From assembly GCA_963556255.1 (NCBI GenBank), contig OY744610.1, forward strand, positions 67,654,457 through 67,718,456: DNA of 64,000 nucleotides, written 5' to 3'. Within the stretch, counting starts at the first letter, position 1. Each line of letters begins with the position of its first letter. A program made the translations under genes and the position numbers. Below the pieces are notes generated by a model. That model ran no database searches. It was not told where the DNA came from and was given only the letters and a program-made list of their open reading frames with translations. Below are positions 51,926 through 62,700 of this stretch, in pieces. The DNA is from Allolobophora icterica (taxonomy: Eukaryota > Annelida > Clitellata > Crassiclitellata > Lumbricidae).

Positions 51926-52095
51926 CAGGGACGTATCTAGCGTTGGGCTTGGGGGGCTTAAGCCCCCCCAAACGAAGTTGAAGCCCCCCAAACAAGTCAA
52001 GCTTACGGCTAAAATTCGTATGAACACTGTATAAATGTTGCCATGTTCAAGGCTTAAGCCCCCCCCCCAAACGAAAAAGGCTAGTTACGTGCCTG
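51926..52095. mobile_element. hAT-like MITE, 170 bp
   Basis: Starts CAGGGACGTATCTAGC and ends GGCTAGTTACGTGCCTG, inverted termini. Perfect 8-bp duplications CACCCAGG flank it (51918-51925, 52096-52103). The empty site is visible in other mosaic copies as GGCACCCAGGTTGGGAAA. The interior has repeated TTAAGCCCCCC blocks. Confidence 0.92.
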
Positions 52096-55000
52096 CACCC
52101 AGGTTGGGAAACAATAATGTAGGCATTGTGAGGGTAAGCGGCGAGATTGATGGAGGAACGGATATCTTAAGCGTTATGAGATCTGATCAAATCGCACCAC
52201 TTACATTGGACCATTACACAACGTTTAGCGACATCCTATGGATGCCAGGGCCGTTGATGTCGCCCTCCTCCTTCCTCTAGCCTTAGGACTGGCACTACCA
52301 GAGTACGGGCAGTGCCGGGGTTTAAAATTGCACGGCAAGTTGCGGACTTATACGTGGTTTCGTCATTCACTTCCGATGACGTCATCTTCTTGACGTTTTC
52401 AAATGTTTTGAAAGCAGAGTTTTCATTATCTTTTTTTCAACTCTAGTATTTAAAATTCCCCAGTCTCATTTGACGGAAACTATAAAGAAAATTACCGTCG
52501 ATGTCAATGGCCTTTGATGCCATAAGATGAGGTCGTAAAACAACGGAAACTAGTAAAATTTTGAAACTCCGACTAGACACCTTCAAATCGTGTCTTTCTG
52601 AGCTATAAATAACTTCGTTCAACCGCCATACATACTTTGACATTTGGCAGGATAACATGAAATAACATAACATAAGTTCATCTTTCTTACGAGGCAGTGT
52701 CATTTAACAACTATTGTATATAAATTTTTAATTGTCGTCAATGGCCTTTGATGTCACCAACACGACGTTAAACTTTGAAATAATAGAAAAGGTGTCTAAA
52801 TAACTCCGCGACTGGTAGTGCCAGTCCCAAGTTCGGAAAAGGATGAAGGCGTCGTCAACTGTCCTATCAACAACAAGCTGTCGTTGAACACTGAACAACA
52901 ATAAAGCTCTCCTCCGACACCTTTAATTCTTGCAATTCTGAAACTATAGAGTCTTCATTTTCGTTGATTCGCGAAGAAAATTTCGCAAAGAACCCAAACA
53001 CAATTCCTACAATCGTGAAAACTGCGTAAGACTTTCAGAGGTTCCCAAATGAAGCCTTCGTCGGAAGAACCACTAGAGTCCATTATTGACATTTTTGAGT
53101 TAACTGTGTCCTGTGATACTTAATGCTATAGAGCATGTATTTACAAGAGTGTTTTTCAGAAAACTCACGTCAGTCCAGAGTTACAATGGAAAGAAAATAT
53201 AGTGTTCATGTAAAACAACTAGAGTCCTTGGACTTAAGTGGTTCTTGCATGAATCGTCAACTGCAAACACACAAGGCAGAAAATTTTTACATTTCATTTT
53301 AATACTAATTTTAGCTTAATAGCAGCAGCTATTATCAATAATTTGTTACTGCTGAACAAATTTTGCAATTATTCATTGAATACTATCTATTCACGACGAA
53401 AAAAATGAAGTTTACATTACAAATTGCAGTACGCAGCAAACTTAAACCTTTACAATGTGGCGCCACCTATCTGTAAAATCAATATATTTTTTACATGTTA
53501 TAGAGACATAACACATCCGTATGAATGCCAAATTTCTTTTCGATATTTTCATAAATAAAATACTTGTAGACTTTCAAAGTTTGTTTCGTGAATATCTCAA
53601 AAAATGTTAAAAATGGACTCTAGTGGTTCTTCCGGTGAAGGCTTCAAATGTTTTCCGAGCAAGGCACCTTACTAAAAGTCATTCAGTCAACGACACCGGG
53701 TCTTAATTCATTTATTTTTCTTACAGTTCTTTATTTTAACGACGAATAGTGTTCTGTTTATTCAATCGTAGTGTTGCGACTATTTCTGCAGTACTTTAAG
53801 TTTTTAAATAAATGTAGATACTCACGAGGGTACGTCATTAGTGATAATCAGTTGTTTTCACCATTTTTTACAGAGAAGGCTGCACAAATATCACCCAGCT
53901 GCGCACCCATGCATCAGGTTCACGACACCCAGGTTCGGAAAAAATCATGTAGGCTCAGCGGCGATATTGGTGTGGAACGGATTATTTAGCGCCATGAAAC
54001 GGATGCAAATGTTTATACTGATGCAATAACGCACTGCTTAGGCCTACATTGGACCATTATCCTCTCTAGTCGCAACCAATTTTTAACGACATCTTATGGA
54101 TGCCAGTGCCGTTTACGATGCCCTCCTCCTTTCTCTAACCTTGGGATTGGCACTACCAGAATACGGTCAGTGACGGGGTTATACCATTACGCAGCAAGTG
54201 GCGGGTGTGCATATGCTTGACTTTTTCAACCATTTTGAATGCATGATTTTCAGTCCTACGGTGAAAACTATAAGAAAAATTCTGTCAATGAGGTTGTAAT
54301 ACAATGTAAATTGATTAAAATTGTGAAACTTTACCAAAAACACATTTAAATCGTTGTGTATTTCGAAACTATTAATTCCGTCGCTCAACCGCCGTAATAT
54401 TATATATAGTCTCAAACCTTCCTTTAAAAAAATAATAAACAGCAACTAACCTCAAAAAGTGTTAGTCCAAAGAATGTAGGAGGGAGGAGGGGGCGTCGAC
54501 GGGCCTGGCAACCACAGGATGTCGTTAAGCACTGAATTGTTGTGAAATTGTAAAGCTTTCTGCCATAGACACCTTTAAATCGTATCTTTACGACGCTATA
54601 AATATCTCATTTTCGTTTAGCGGATTGCCTCAGTCTCGTCAAAAAACATGCTACGGTGAAAACTATGAAAAAAAATATACTTTCGATTTCAATGGACTTT
54701 GATGCAATAAGTTATCGTTACACAATGGAAACTAGCGAAATTGCAAACGTTCTGTTTACACACCTTAAAATGCTATCATTCGAAGCTATAAGTATCTTCG
54801 TTAATTTATTATTTGTGTATCTATTTTTCCTAATTTTACTTTTAATTTGCCTAGATCTCTAGTGTCTCTCTGCCACTATCCTATCTGAAGAGGTGCCAGT
54901 CCCAGGCCTGGAGTGAGGAGGAGGACAACGCTAATCATCTTTGTTGTGACAAAATGTTGTTAAGCAGTAACTAACCATTTTCGAATTATCGTCAACGGCC

Positions 55001-57954
55001 TTTGACGTCAAAAGACGACGTTGAACCATGAGAAAATAATAATACGGTGTGCAAATAGCTCTCTGAGTGCTCGTACTCTGGCAGTGCCAGGCCGAAGTCT
55101 GGAGAAAATGTAAGGGCGACGTCGGCGTCTTGGCAACCACAAGGTATCAGTTATCATTCAGTTACAGTTAAATTTTGCAACTCTTCTTAGACACCCCTAA
55201 ATTGCACCTTTTCCAAATTATAAGATATTCATTTTCGTTTAATCAGGTAGCCGATCTCCACAATGTCGCCTAGAATAATCATTGTCAGTGGCTATTGGAA
55301 TTATGTCTCTACGTGAAAACTATCATAAAAGTTTCCGATCCGCTTCAACAGCATTTTAATGCCACAAGTTTTACAGAGGTTCCCAACGATTTTCAGGGCA
55401 AGGCACCCTTACTAAAAGCCAACCTTTGCTCAGATCAAAGCACCATTACTAAAAAGCCATTCAGTCAGCCACACCTGGCCTTATTTTCATTTTTTCCCTT
55501 CCAGTTATTTATTTTAATAAAAAAAACCAACGTTCCTTGCATTAAACCAAAGTGTTGCGACTATTTCTACACTACATTCATTTTTTAAATAATTTGTAGG
55601 CTTACGTCAGTAATGATAATCAGTAGTTTCCAACAGTTTATGACACAAAAGCTGGACAAATATAATTCAACCGCGACACCCCTAGATCACCAGGTTTGGA
55701 AACAATCATTTAGGGATTGTAGGCATTGTTAGGTGAGCGTCGAGATTGGTAGAGGAAAGGATACATTTAGCCGATGATAGCGGATGCAGATTTGAACACT
55801 GATGTAACATCACACCACTTCCATCGGACCATTATGCTCTAGTCACAGACAGTGTTTAACAACATCTTAGGGATGCCAGGGACGTTGACGTCGCCCTTCT
55901 CCTTTCTCTAGCCTTGGTACTGGCACCACTAGAGCACGGACAGTGGCGGGATTAAATACCATTAGCGGCAAGAGGCGGATGTTTATTCGCGGTTTCGTCA
56001 TTACGACGACCTTTTCACTTCTGCTGACGTCATCATCTTGACTTTTTAACCATTTTGAAGTCTTGATTTTCAATCCCTTTCGTCGTTTCAACTCAAACGC
56101 ATGCTAGGGTGAAAACTATAAAACAAATGCCATAAGATGAGATTGTAAAACAACGTAAATTAGTAAAATTGTGAAACTCGTGCTAGACACCATTTAATCG
56201 TCGTGAATTTCAAAGCCATCAATACCGTCGTTCAACCGCCGTTTATAGTCCGAATCCTAAATATGAGAGCTACCCTAATCATCGTTTTTATGAAACAGTG
56301 TCAATAAACAGCAGCTAACATTTATGTAGTTGCAGTCCGAAGCTTGGAGAAAGGAGGAGGGTGACGTCGACGGACCTGCCGACCACAACATATCGTTCAA
56401 CACTGAATTATAGTGAAAGTGTACAGCCCTGACTAGACACCTTTAAATCGGACTGTTACAAAGCTATAAATTTCTCATTTTCGTTCAGTGGTTAAGCATC
56501 ATCGTATGCACAAATCGCCCTTACGAAAGTGTCTTCCAATTCAACTTCAATATTTAGAATGCCTCAGTCTTATCAAATACGGTGAAAACTTTAAAAAAAT
56601 ACTATCGATGTCAATGGACATTGATGCCATAAGATATCCTTACACAATGTAAACTAGCGAAATTGTAAAAAGTTCTGCTTAGACACCTTCAAATCCTGTT
56701 ATTCCGACGCTATAAATACCCTCATTAATTTACCGTTCCTCTATTAAATTATCTGGTTCACTTAGTCTATCTTTCTTTGTCTGTCTGTTCGTCTTGCCAA
56801 GCCTGGAGAAAGGAGGGCAGCGACGCTAATCATCGTTGTTATAACACAGTGTCAATAAACAGCAACTAACCAATATATTTAATGCTCCGGATCCACCCAG
56901 CATTGGATACATTGTCGAATTGCTCTCAACGGCCTTTGATGTCATAAGACGACTCGAAACCTTGTAATAATAGTATCGTGTTATAGATACTTCCGCGACT
57001 GCCAGTACCCTGGTGGTGCTAGTCCTAAGCCTGGAGAAAATGTGAGGGCGACGTCAGTTGTCCTAGCAAACGTGAGATGTCGTTAAACACTGACTTATAG
57101 TGAAATTGTACAGCCGCTCGTGGACACCTTTAAATCGTTGTTTGACTGTTTATAAATATCTTGTTTTCGTTCTATCGCAAGGTACCGATTACACCAGGTT
57201 TAGTAACGGGTATGATTATGTTTTCTACGTGAAACTGTCAAGAAACATTTCGCATCACCGTCAACGGCATTTTAATGCCAAAGTCGTACAGTGGTTCCAA
57301 TCCTTTTTTTTAGAACGAGGCAACCTTACTATAGAAGTCATTAAACAGTCAATGGCACCGGACCTTAATTTGATTCATTTTTCTTCCAGTTCCGTAGTTT
57401 AATGACCAGCAACGCTCCTTTTATTCAACCACAGTTTTGCCACTATTTCTACACTACTTTAAATGGGTCTAGGTCAGCAGTGATAATCGCTAGTTTTCCA
57501 CAGTTTTTGACAGATAAAGCTGCAGAAATTTTATCCTTCTGACAAGATTCACGGCACCCAGGTTGGGAAACAAAAATGAAGGCATTGTAGGGTAAGCGGC
57601 GAGATTGGTGGAGGAACGGGTTTATTTAACGCTATGAGAAGGGATGCAGATTTGTACAATGATCCAACAGAGCATTGCTAACATTGAACCATTATGCTTT
57701 ATCATAGAGAGTGTTTATGGATGTGAAATTGTACAATTCTGCTTAGACACCTTTAAATCAAAGCTATAAATTCCTCATTTTTATTTAATCGCGATGCAGT
57801 GCCAATCCCAAGCCTGGAAAAAGGAGGGCGACGCTAATGATCTTTGTAATCACACATTGTCGTTAGACTGGAACTACCATTAATCGCGACGCAAAACCAT
57901 GGCAAATGACTATCGATGTCAATGGCCTTTAATGCCAGAAGATGAGGTTGTAAA
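52096..57954 (+). repeat. repeat mosaic segment 9
   Basis: R-arms at 52205-52290, 54072-54160 and 55843-55930. F-arms near 52819, 54458, 54893, 55083, 56335, 57010 and 57796. Modules near 52576, 52917, 54341, 54570, 54759, 55190, 56187, 56433, 56692, 57124 and 57747. CRE-containing cassettes at 52355-52385 and 56000-56030. A unique AT-rich insertion of about 590 bp (53055-53645) splits AGGTTCCCAAATGAAGCC from CTTCAAATGTTTTCCGAGC. It begins and ends with AACCACTAGAGTCCAT and its inverse. Confidence 0.7.
53060..53645. mobile_element. AT-rich insertion with inverted ends GAAGCCTTCGTCGGAAGAACC
   Basis: The left end reads GAAGCCTTCGTCGGAAGAAC, CACTAGAGTCCATT near 53052-53085. The right end reads AATGGACTCTAGTGG, TTCTTCCGGTGAAGGCTTC near 53610-53646, its reverse complement with few mismatches. 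That gives terminal inverted repeats of about 35 bp and a body of about 590 bp. The target duplication is probably short (CAAATG/CAAATG). No coding frame is seen. Confidence 0.75.
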
Positions 57955-58180
57955 ACAAACAATCAATTAATCAATCAATGAACTAAGCATTTATATAAGG
58001 CCCCTTCAAGGCAACAATTCAGAGGCGCTCCCAGCCCGACGCGGGCAAATGAGAACCGTTTTTAGAGCAGAGAAGAAAGCGGTGGACGAGTCTCGAGGAA
58101 GAGACCGCAACTCAAGAAAAAGCCCATTCCAGATTGTGGGTCCAACGACGGAGAAAGCGCGCTGCTGCAATGGAAACAAT
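57955..58180 (-). pseudogene. LINE C-terminal fragment
   Basis: The minus strand reads AFSVVGPTIWNGLFLELRSL and FFSALKTVLICPRR, the usual CR1-like LINE C-terminus. The 3' end GGGGCCTTATATAAATGC lies near 57990. Confidence 0.75.
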
Positions 58181-58664
58181 GGAAGATAGTAAATTGTGAA
58201 ACTCCGCCTAGGCACCTTTATATCGTGTCTCTTAAACCTATAAATTCCGTCATTCAACCGCTATATACAGTCCAACTTAAAACTTCTGTTCGAAGAATAG
58301 CACGATTCTAATCATATTTGTTAAGAGACAAAAACTGCAACTAACCTGTATATCGTGCCAGTTCCAAGCGTGAAGAAAGGAGGAGGGCGACGCTAAAATC
58401 TTTATTATGGCACAGGGTTGTTAAACAGCAACTAACCAATCTAGATAAATTCCTAAATGGAACATGTGAATTTGTCATTTTTTCCCAACGTATCTAAGGG
58501 AACGTCAATGTTTTGATGGAATTACCTCGTAATCGTCTGCTATCCTTTATGGCGAATTGGCGAAGTCGCTCAAACAAATGGTTCGATATTTCCAGTTGTG
58601 AAGCTCGCGTCAGAAATTCAGAGTTTACGATATATGCTCAAAACTAGTAATTTTAAACTCTGAA
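58181..58664 (+). repeat. repeat mosaic segment 10
   Basis: Module near 58211 and F-arm near 58348. 58440-58664 is unrecognised. Confidence 0.5.
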
Positions 58665-58990
58665 TGTTAAAGGCTAAGCGCAGGGCACCAGCTTACTCAC
58701 GAGCCCTGCGTCATGTCAGACAGGTTGTGCAGAGAAGGTCAATGGAAGTTCGAAGTCCGGTTGCCAGAGGGAAGAAGCAGAGGAGCTACTAAAGTGGGTT
58801 TGGTTGAGGAAGAGAAAAGCTCGGAAGGTGGAAGGTCGGATGGGTTAGGGTGTGAAAACAATTAGAGTAGGAATTAAAGAAGGAGACTGCCATGGCACCC
58901 ATTCAAACGGCCAGCGGTGGTGAAGGGTCTCGCCCGATCAATTCATTGAAAAATGACCAGGGTCGAGGCCCTACGGTAGCTATAGACAAG
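58665..58990 (+). repeat. dispersed repeat and SINE-like copy 3
   Basis: GCTAAGCGCAGGGCACCAGC to GGAATTAAAGAAGG matches 14010-14240. ATGGCACCCATTCAAACGG to CAGGGTCGAGGCC (58890-58975) matches copies at 10187 and 22478. Confidence 0.6.
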
Positions 58991-59345
58991 CGTCTACGTT
59001 TGCATTTATCTGCATTTTAATTAGACGTCATATCAGAAAGTCCAAAGTACAGAATCTTTGAGTTCAGAACTCCATGGCTATTGGCTAGGCCTAGTTATAA
59101 TTGATGCACATACTGTATTGTATAATTATGGGCATTTATAAAGCGTCTCTCGCGGTACAGACCATTCAGAGGCTTAAAATCTAGTCTTCCCCAGACATAT
59201 TATATCGCTACTAAACTAGATCGTGTGGCTACCTTCTACCACAGGCTGTCTCTCTGTCTCTCTGTCTCTCTGTCTCTCTGTCTCTCTGTCTCTCTGTCTC
59301 AACGGACTGATCTTCTGATTAAGTCTTTGTTGCGCCATCTGTTGA
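58991..59345. other. unassigned sequence, LINE 3' tail and (CTCTGT)n
   Basis: A minus-strand LINE 3' end-like motif (ATTTATAAAGCGTCTCTCGCGG) occurs near 59130. A CTCTGT microsatellite lies at 59246-59301. The plus-strand LINE tail GTTGATGCCTTGTGCATTAA follows at about 59340. Confidence 0.5.
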
Positions 59346-59870
59346 TGCCTTGTGCATTAAACACTGGCGCTATATAAGTTGTCAATTCTACATTTATTGT
59401 TCTTCTGGTATTTAAATAAGAAATAAACTGACAAATAAAATAGTTTACAGCGTCAAACTAATAGAATTTGAGCTGGTATACCCTTCGTTCGATCTGAGAA
59501 CACGCTGGGTGGATGGATCCAGAGTTTAACGACACCTTGTGACAACAAAGGATGTTGAAGTCGACAGAAATTAGTTTGGCGTAGTACAGCTCTTGTTTAT
59601 ATATCAAGTCTATTTACAGCATTGTTTGTTTCAGCAGTGCTGCGGCTGCTCTTTGTCTTGCATCTTCGAGCGATTGGCTTTTCAGTAAATACGCACGCTC
59701 TCATGCTTTTACTTATAAGGCAAATACTAACCTTAAAAGAGGTGTCAATTAATTGAGAACAATTTCCACCGAACGTATGGCATCCCAGTTTTAATACAGT
59801 ACCGCGTGTCCGCTTCTACTTATACGGTATATATTACACTTAAAGGAGGTGTGGTGTTATTCAAATCAAA
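59346..59870 (+). repeat. repeat mosaic segment 11
   Basis: Starts GCGCTATATAAGTTGTC and matches 39080-39320 through GGATGGATCCAGAGTTTAACG. AGGTGTCAATTAATTGAGAAC and TTAAAGGAGGTGT are reversed module-like blocks. Confidence 0.55.
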
Positions 59871-60152
59871 ACAAACTTTACTGAACACCATGATACAAGC
59901 AACAAAAATTAAAACAAGCAAATGAATGGTGTCAAGGGGTAAGCCCAAAGGAACATAATGTTCAGCTAACAGGGTTGCCCTAGTTGCATCAGTTCAGTAA
60001 CAGATTTATATTCGACTCCTGTAAAACTGTTATCATGTGCTTCTACTGTATACATGCATGTAAGGCGCCCTGCTTGGCTGCCGTTTCTACTATATGTATG
60101 TTCACTGTACAGCGCAGTGCGGTTAGCAGGCGCTTAAATAAAGAAAAGATTA

Positions 60153-60226
<74 letters not shown>

Positions 60227-60240
60227 GCTATATAATATGC
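59871..60240. mobile_element. LINE/SINE 3' end with (ATT)n tail
   Basis: GCAGTGCGGTTAGCAGGCGC, TTAAATAAAGAAAAG then (ATT)n at about 60155-60226 is a non-LTR type 3' terminus. The preceding 280 bp is unassigned. Confidence 0.55.
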
Positions 60241-61002
60241 TATATTTAACAAGCCAAATCCTCAGGTTATGGTGTCCATCAGTGAGTGTACACAGTGTAT
60301 AAAACAATGACAGGGTTAATTCACCACTGAAATCAATGAAAAGCTAAATAAGAACCTGAATTTATAGGTACCACATAGGTACCTAATGTACGCAATGATC
60401 GTGCGAGAAAGTTCTCAGCAGTCTTCACCGTTCGTATAACATAATAGTCCATAGTCCATCTTTTTTAATATATAGATTAATATTTTAATTTATATCTTTA
60501 TATATACACACGTATGTACATATGCATCATTATTCATTTAGCCATTTGGCTTCTATTCATTTTCTATTTGGCTCAAAGGCTCTTTTTTTGACCATACTGG
60601 TTCTTTTCTTTTTTCATTTTCTTTTTATATATTTTTTTCCTCATTTTTTTTTAACCATAAAAGTTCTTTTGAGGGCCATGTAAGGCTCTTTTTTTAAGAA
60701 TTTCACATTTATGTACATTATCATAAATACCATTCATAACATATTAAAAATCAGTCGTAAAACGAAAACGAGGAATTTATGGCTTACGAAAGCCCCGATT
60801 TTAAGGTGTCTAAGCGGAGGATTATATTAAATTCACTATTATTCAATATCTAACGACATCTCGTGGCCAATAGAGCCATTAACGTCAACAAAAATTATTT
60901 TGAACAGTTCTCACCGTTCGTATTCGGCATAATACAGCTCATAACATTAACAATAAAATTTAAACCTATTTCTGTACTTTAAAATATTGTCATCGCAAGA
61001 GA
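60241..61002. repeat. AT/T-rich sequence and reversed mosaic block
   Basis: 60241-60770 is AT-rich with T-runs and no recognised feature. 60785-60960 (GATTTTAAGGTGTCTAAGCG...CGGCATAATACAGCTC) matches 39808-39930. Confidence 0.5.
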
Positions 61003-61243
61003 TTTTATTTATTTATTTAGTTATTCCGGATATTTCTATAGCGCCTCTCGAAGTCAACTACTACTCAGAGGCGCTCCCGACTACAGCATTTGATACTGTG
61101 CCGGAATTTTCACGCCGAAGCGCCACGAGCAATTGCGAGTGAAGGACTTGCCCAAGGTCCGTACGCAGCGGCTAGAGTGGGATTCGAACCTGCAACCTCC
61201 GGTCACAAGGCTCCGAACTTACCACTGAGCCACCACGCCCCAT
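61003..61243 (-). repeat. tRNA-derived SINE, minus strand
   Basis: On the minus strand GGCGTGGTGGCTCAGTGGTA carries a tRNA-type A-box and GGTTCGAATCC a B-box, spaced about as in a tRNA. A body of about 150 bp follows, with TCAGAGGCGC-type repeats and an (AAAT)n tail at about 61004-61022. This is a near full-length SINE by layout. The tRNA parent is not assigned. Confidence 0.8.
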
Positions 61244-61419
61244 CCTACTGATCTTACCTTGAATTTTAGATCCATTGGATAACCATATACCTTCGGCAGT
61301 TTAAAAAAAATGAGAATTAACAAACCCGCCTTAGCAGCTCCTATGCCTTCTCGCTCTGGTTTCTCTGGCAATCGGACTCAGACCTTTACTGAACATCGGA
61401 TGGACAATCCCTCTGATAA
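61244..61419. other. unassigned sequence
   Basis: Short AT-rich spacer between the SINE and the LINE; nothing recognised. Confidence 0.4.
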
Positions 61420-62110
61420 TTGTAATTGTAACCGAAAACTTATATAGCGCCACTCAAATCAGCGGCGCTTTCAACCCGCATCAATGCCGGCACCGGCAAA
61501 AAGGAAAGTTTTCAGGCGTCTACGGAACTGGAGAGGAGAGAGGGCAAGAAGCTCTTGGCGGAGAAACAAGGGGAGACAGTTCCAAGCAGAGGGGCCAACA
61601 TAGGCGAAACTTCTGGATTGTGCCGTGGAAGATCGCATGCGAGGGACAACCATAAGACCGCGAGCCGAAGATCGCAAGGAAGCCCTCGCAGGCAAGGAAG
61701 AAACTGGGTTGCAAAAATTCATTAGGTAAGACGGAGCAGAGGCAGTAAGGCAGTTGCGCATGAGAGTGAGGGTTTTAAACTGAATTCGCTGTTGAGCAGG
61801 GAGCCAGTGGAGGGAATGACGGATAAAGGCAGAAATGTGCGCAAACTTGGGAATGTCACCTATAAGTCGAGCAGCAGCATTAAGGATAGTCTGGAGTTTG
61901 TGCATATTGGAGGAGGAAAGGCCAATGTACACAGCATTGCCAAAGTCTACCCTAGTGCAGATCAGAGCATGGACCAGTGTAGTAACAGCATGAAATGAAA
62001 GAGACTTGCGGATGGATCGGAGCTGGCGAAGATGATAAAAGCAAGATCTGGATACAAGATACAAGATCTGATAATACGCAGCGCTTGTGAATAATCTGGT
62101 GCCCTGCGCT
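61420..62110 (-). pseudogene. CR1-like LINE ORF2 C-terminal fragment and 3' end
   Basis: An open minus-strand frame of 197 codons (62064-61471) is present. It reads LVHALICTRVDFGNAVYIGL, LQTILNAAARLI, HWLPAQQRIQFK, YVGPSAWNCLPLFLR and FRRRLKTFLFAG, the conserved region after the RT in CR1-like LINEs. The 3' UTR GGCGCTATATAAGTTTTCGG and a TTACAATTACAATTATC tail follow. The element is 5'-truncated. The frame is unusually intact compared with other LINE pieces here. Confidence 0.85.
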
Positions 62111-62360
62111 TAGCCTTAGAGTAGCGCTTTAGAAATTTGGAGTTTGCGAACTGCAACTATATTGTACGCACTGCATCATATTGCATTGAACATCAATGTA
62201 CTGAATTTTAATTCTGACAGAAAGAGTGTTGGGCTCTGTAGGACAAGACTCTGCGTCAATTAGGTCTAAACCAAAGGTTCATTTCCCTCAACACTCATAG
62301 ACTGGCTTCTCGTTTCTCTCGCCTGTCAGATTAGATCTATTTTTTCAGTGGCTATCGAGG
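62111..62360. other. unassigned sequence
   Basis: No recognised feature. Confidence 0.35.
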
Positions 62361-62700
62361 GTGATCGATAGTTTAGTGGTTAACGTACTGGTCAGTCAAC
62401 CTTGCGATCAAGAACTCACAATCGGACATTACCTAAAGCTGATGGACAAATGAGAAAGACTTTTTGATTAGGATGCTGTATATGTTCTAATTATCTGACA
62501 TGTATGTAAACCAGAGTGCGTTATGTCAACTGGTAAAGTAGACAATATACTTACTTACTTATTAAGTTTAAATCCCGCCAGGGCAGAAATTTTCTTCGAG
62601 ATTTCTGCTTCATATATACCCCCTAGCCTACTCAGCTATAATCCGTAAACTCTCAGTGGAAGATGACAGTGTACGGATTATAGCTGTAAATTGAGGGAGA
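62361..62700 (+). repeat. tRNA-like SINE, copy 2, interrupted
   Basis: TAGTTTAGTGGTTAACG (A-box-like) is near 62368. TTTAAATCCCGCCAGGGCAG, GAGATTTCTGCTTC and CTCAGCTATAAT appear at 62570-62645, matching copy 1 at 16.6 kb. About 130 bp of extra sequence separates the two parts. Confidence 0.55.

Noticed and set aside
61003..61243. Functional tRNA gene
   Set aside because: A- and B-boxes are present, but the cloverleaf is imperfect and a long body plus an (AAAT)n tail follow, so it is a SINE.
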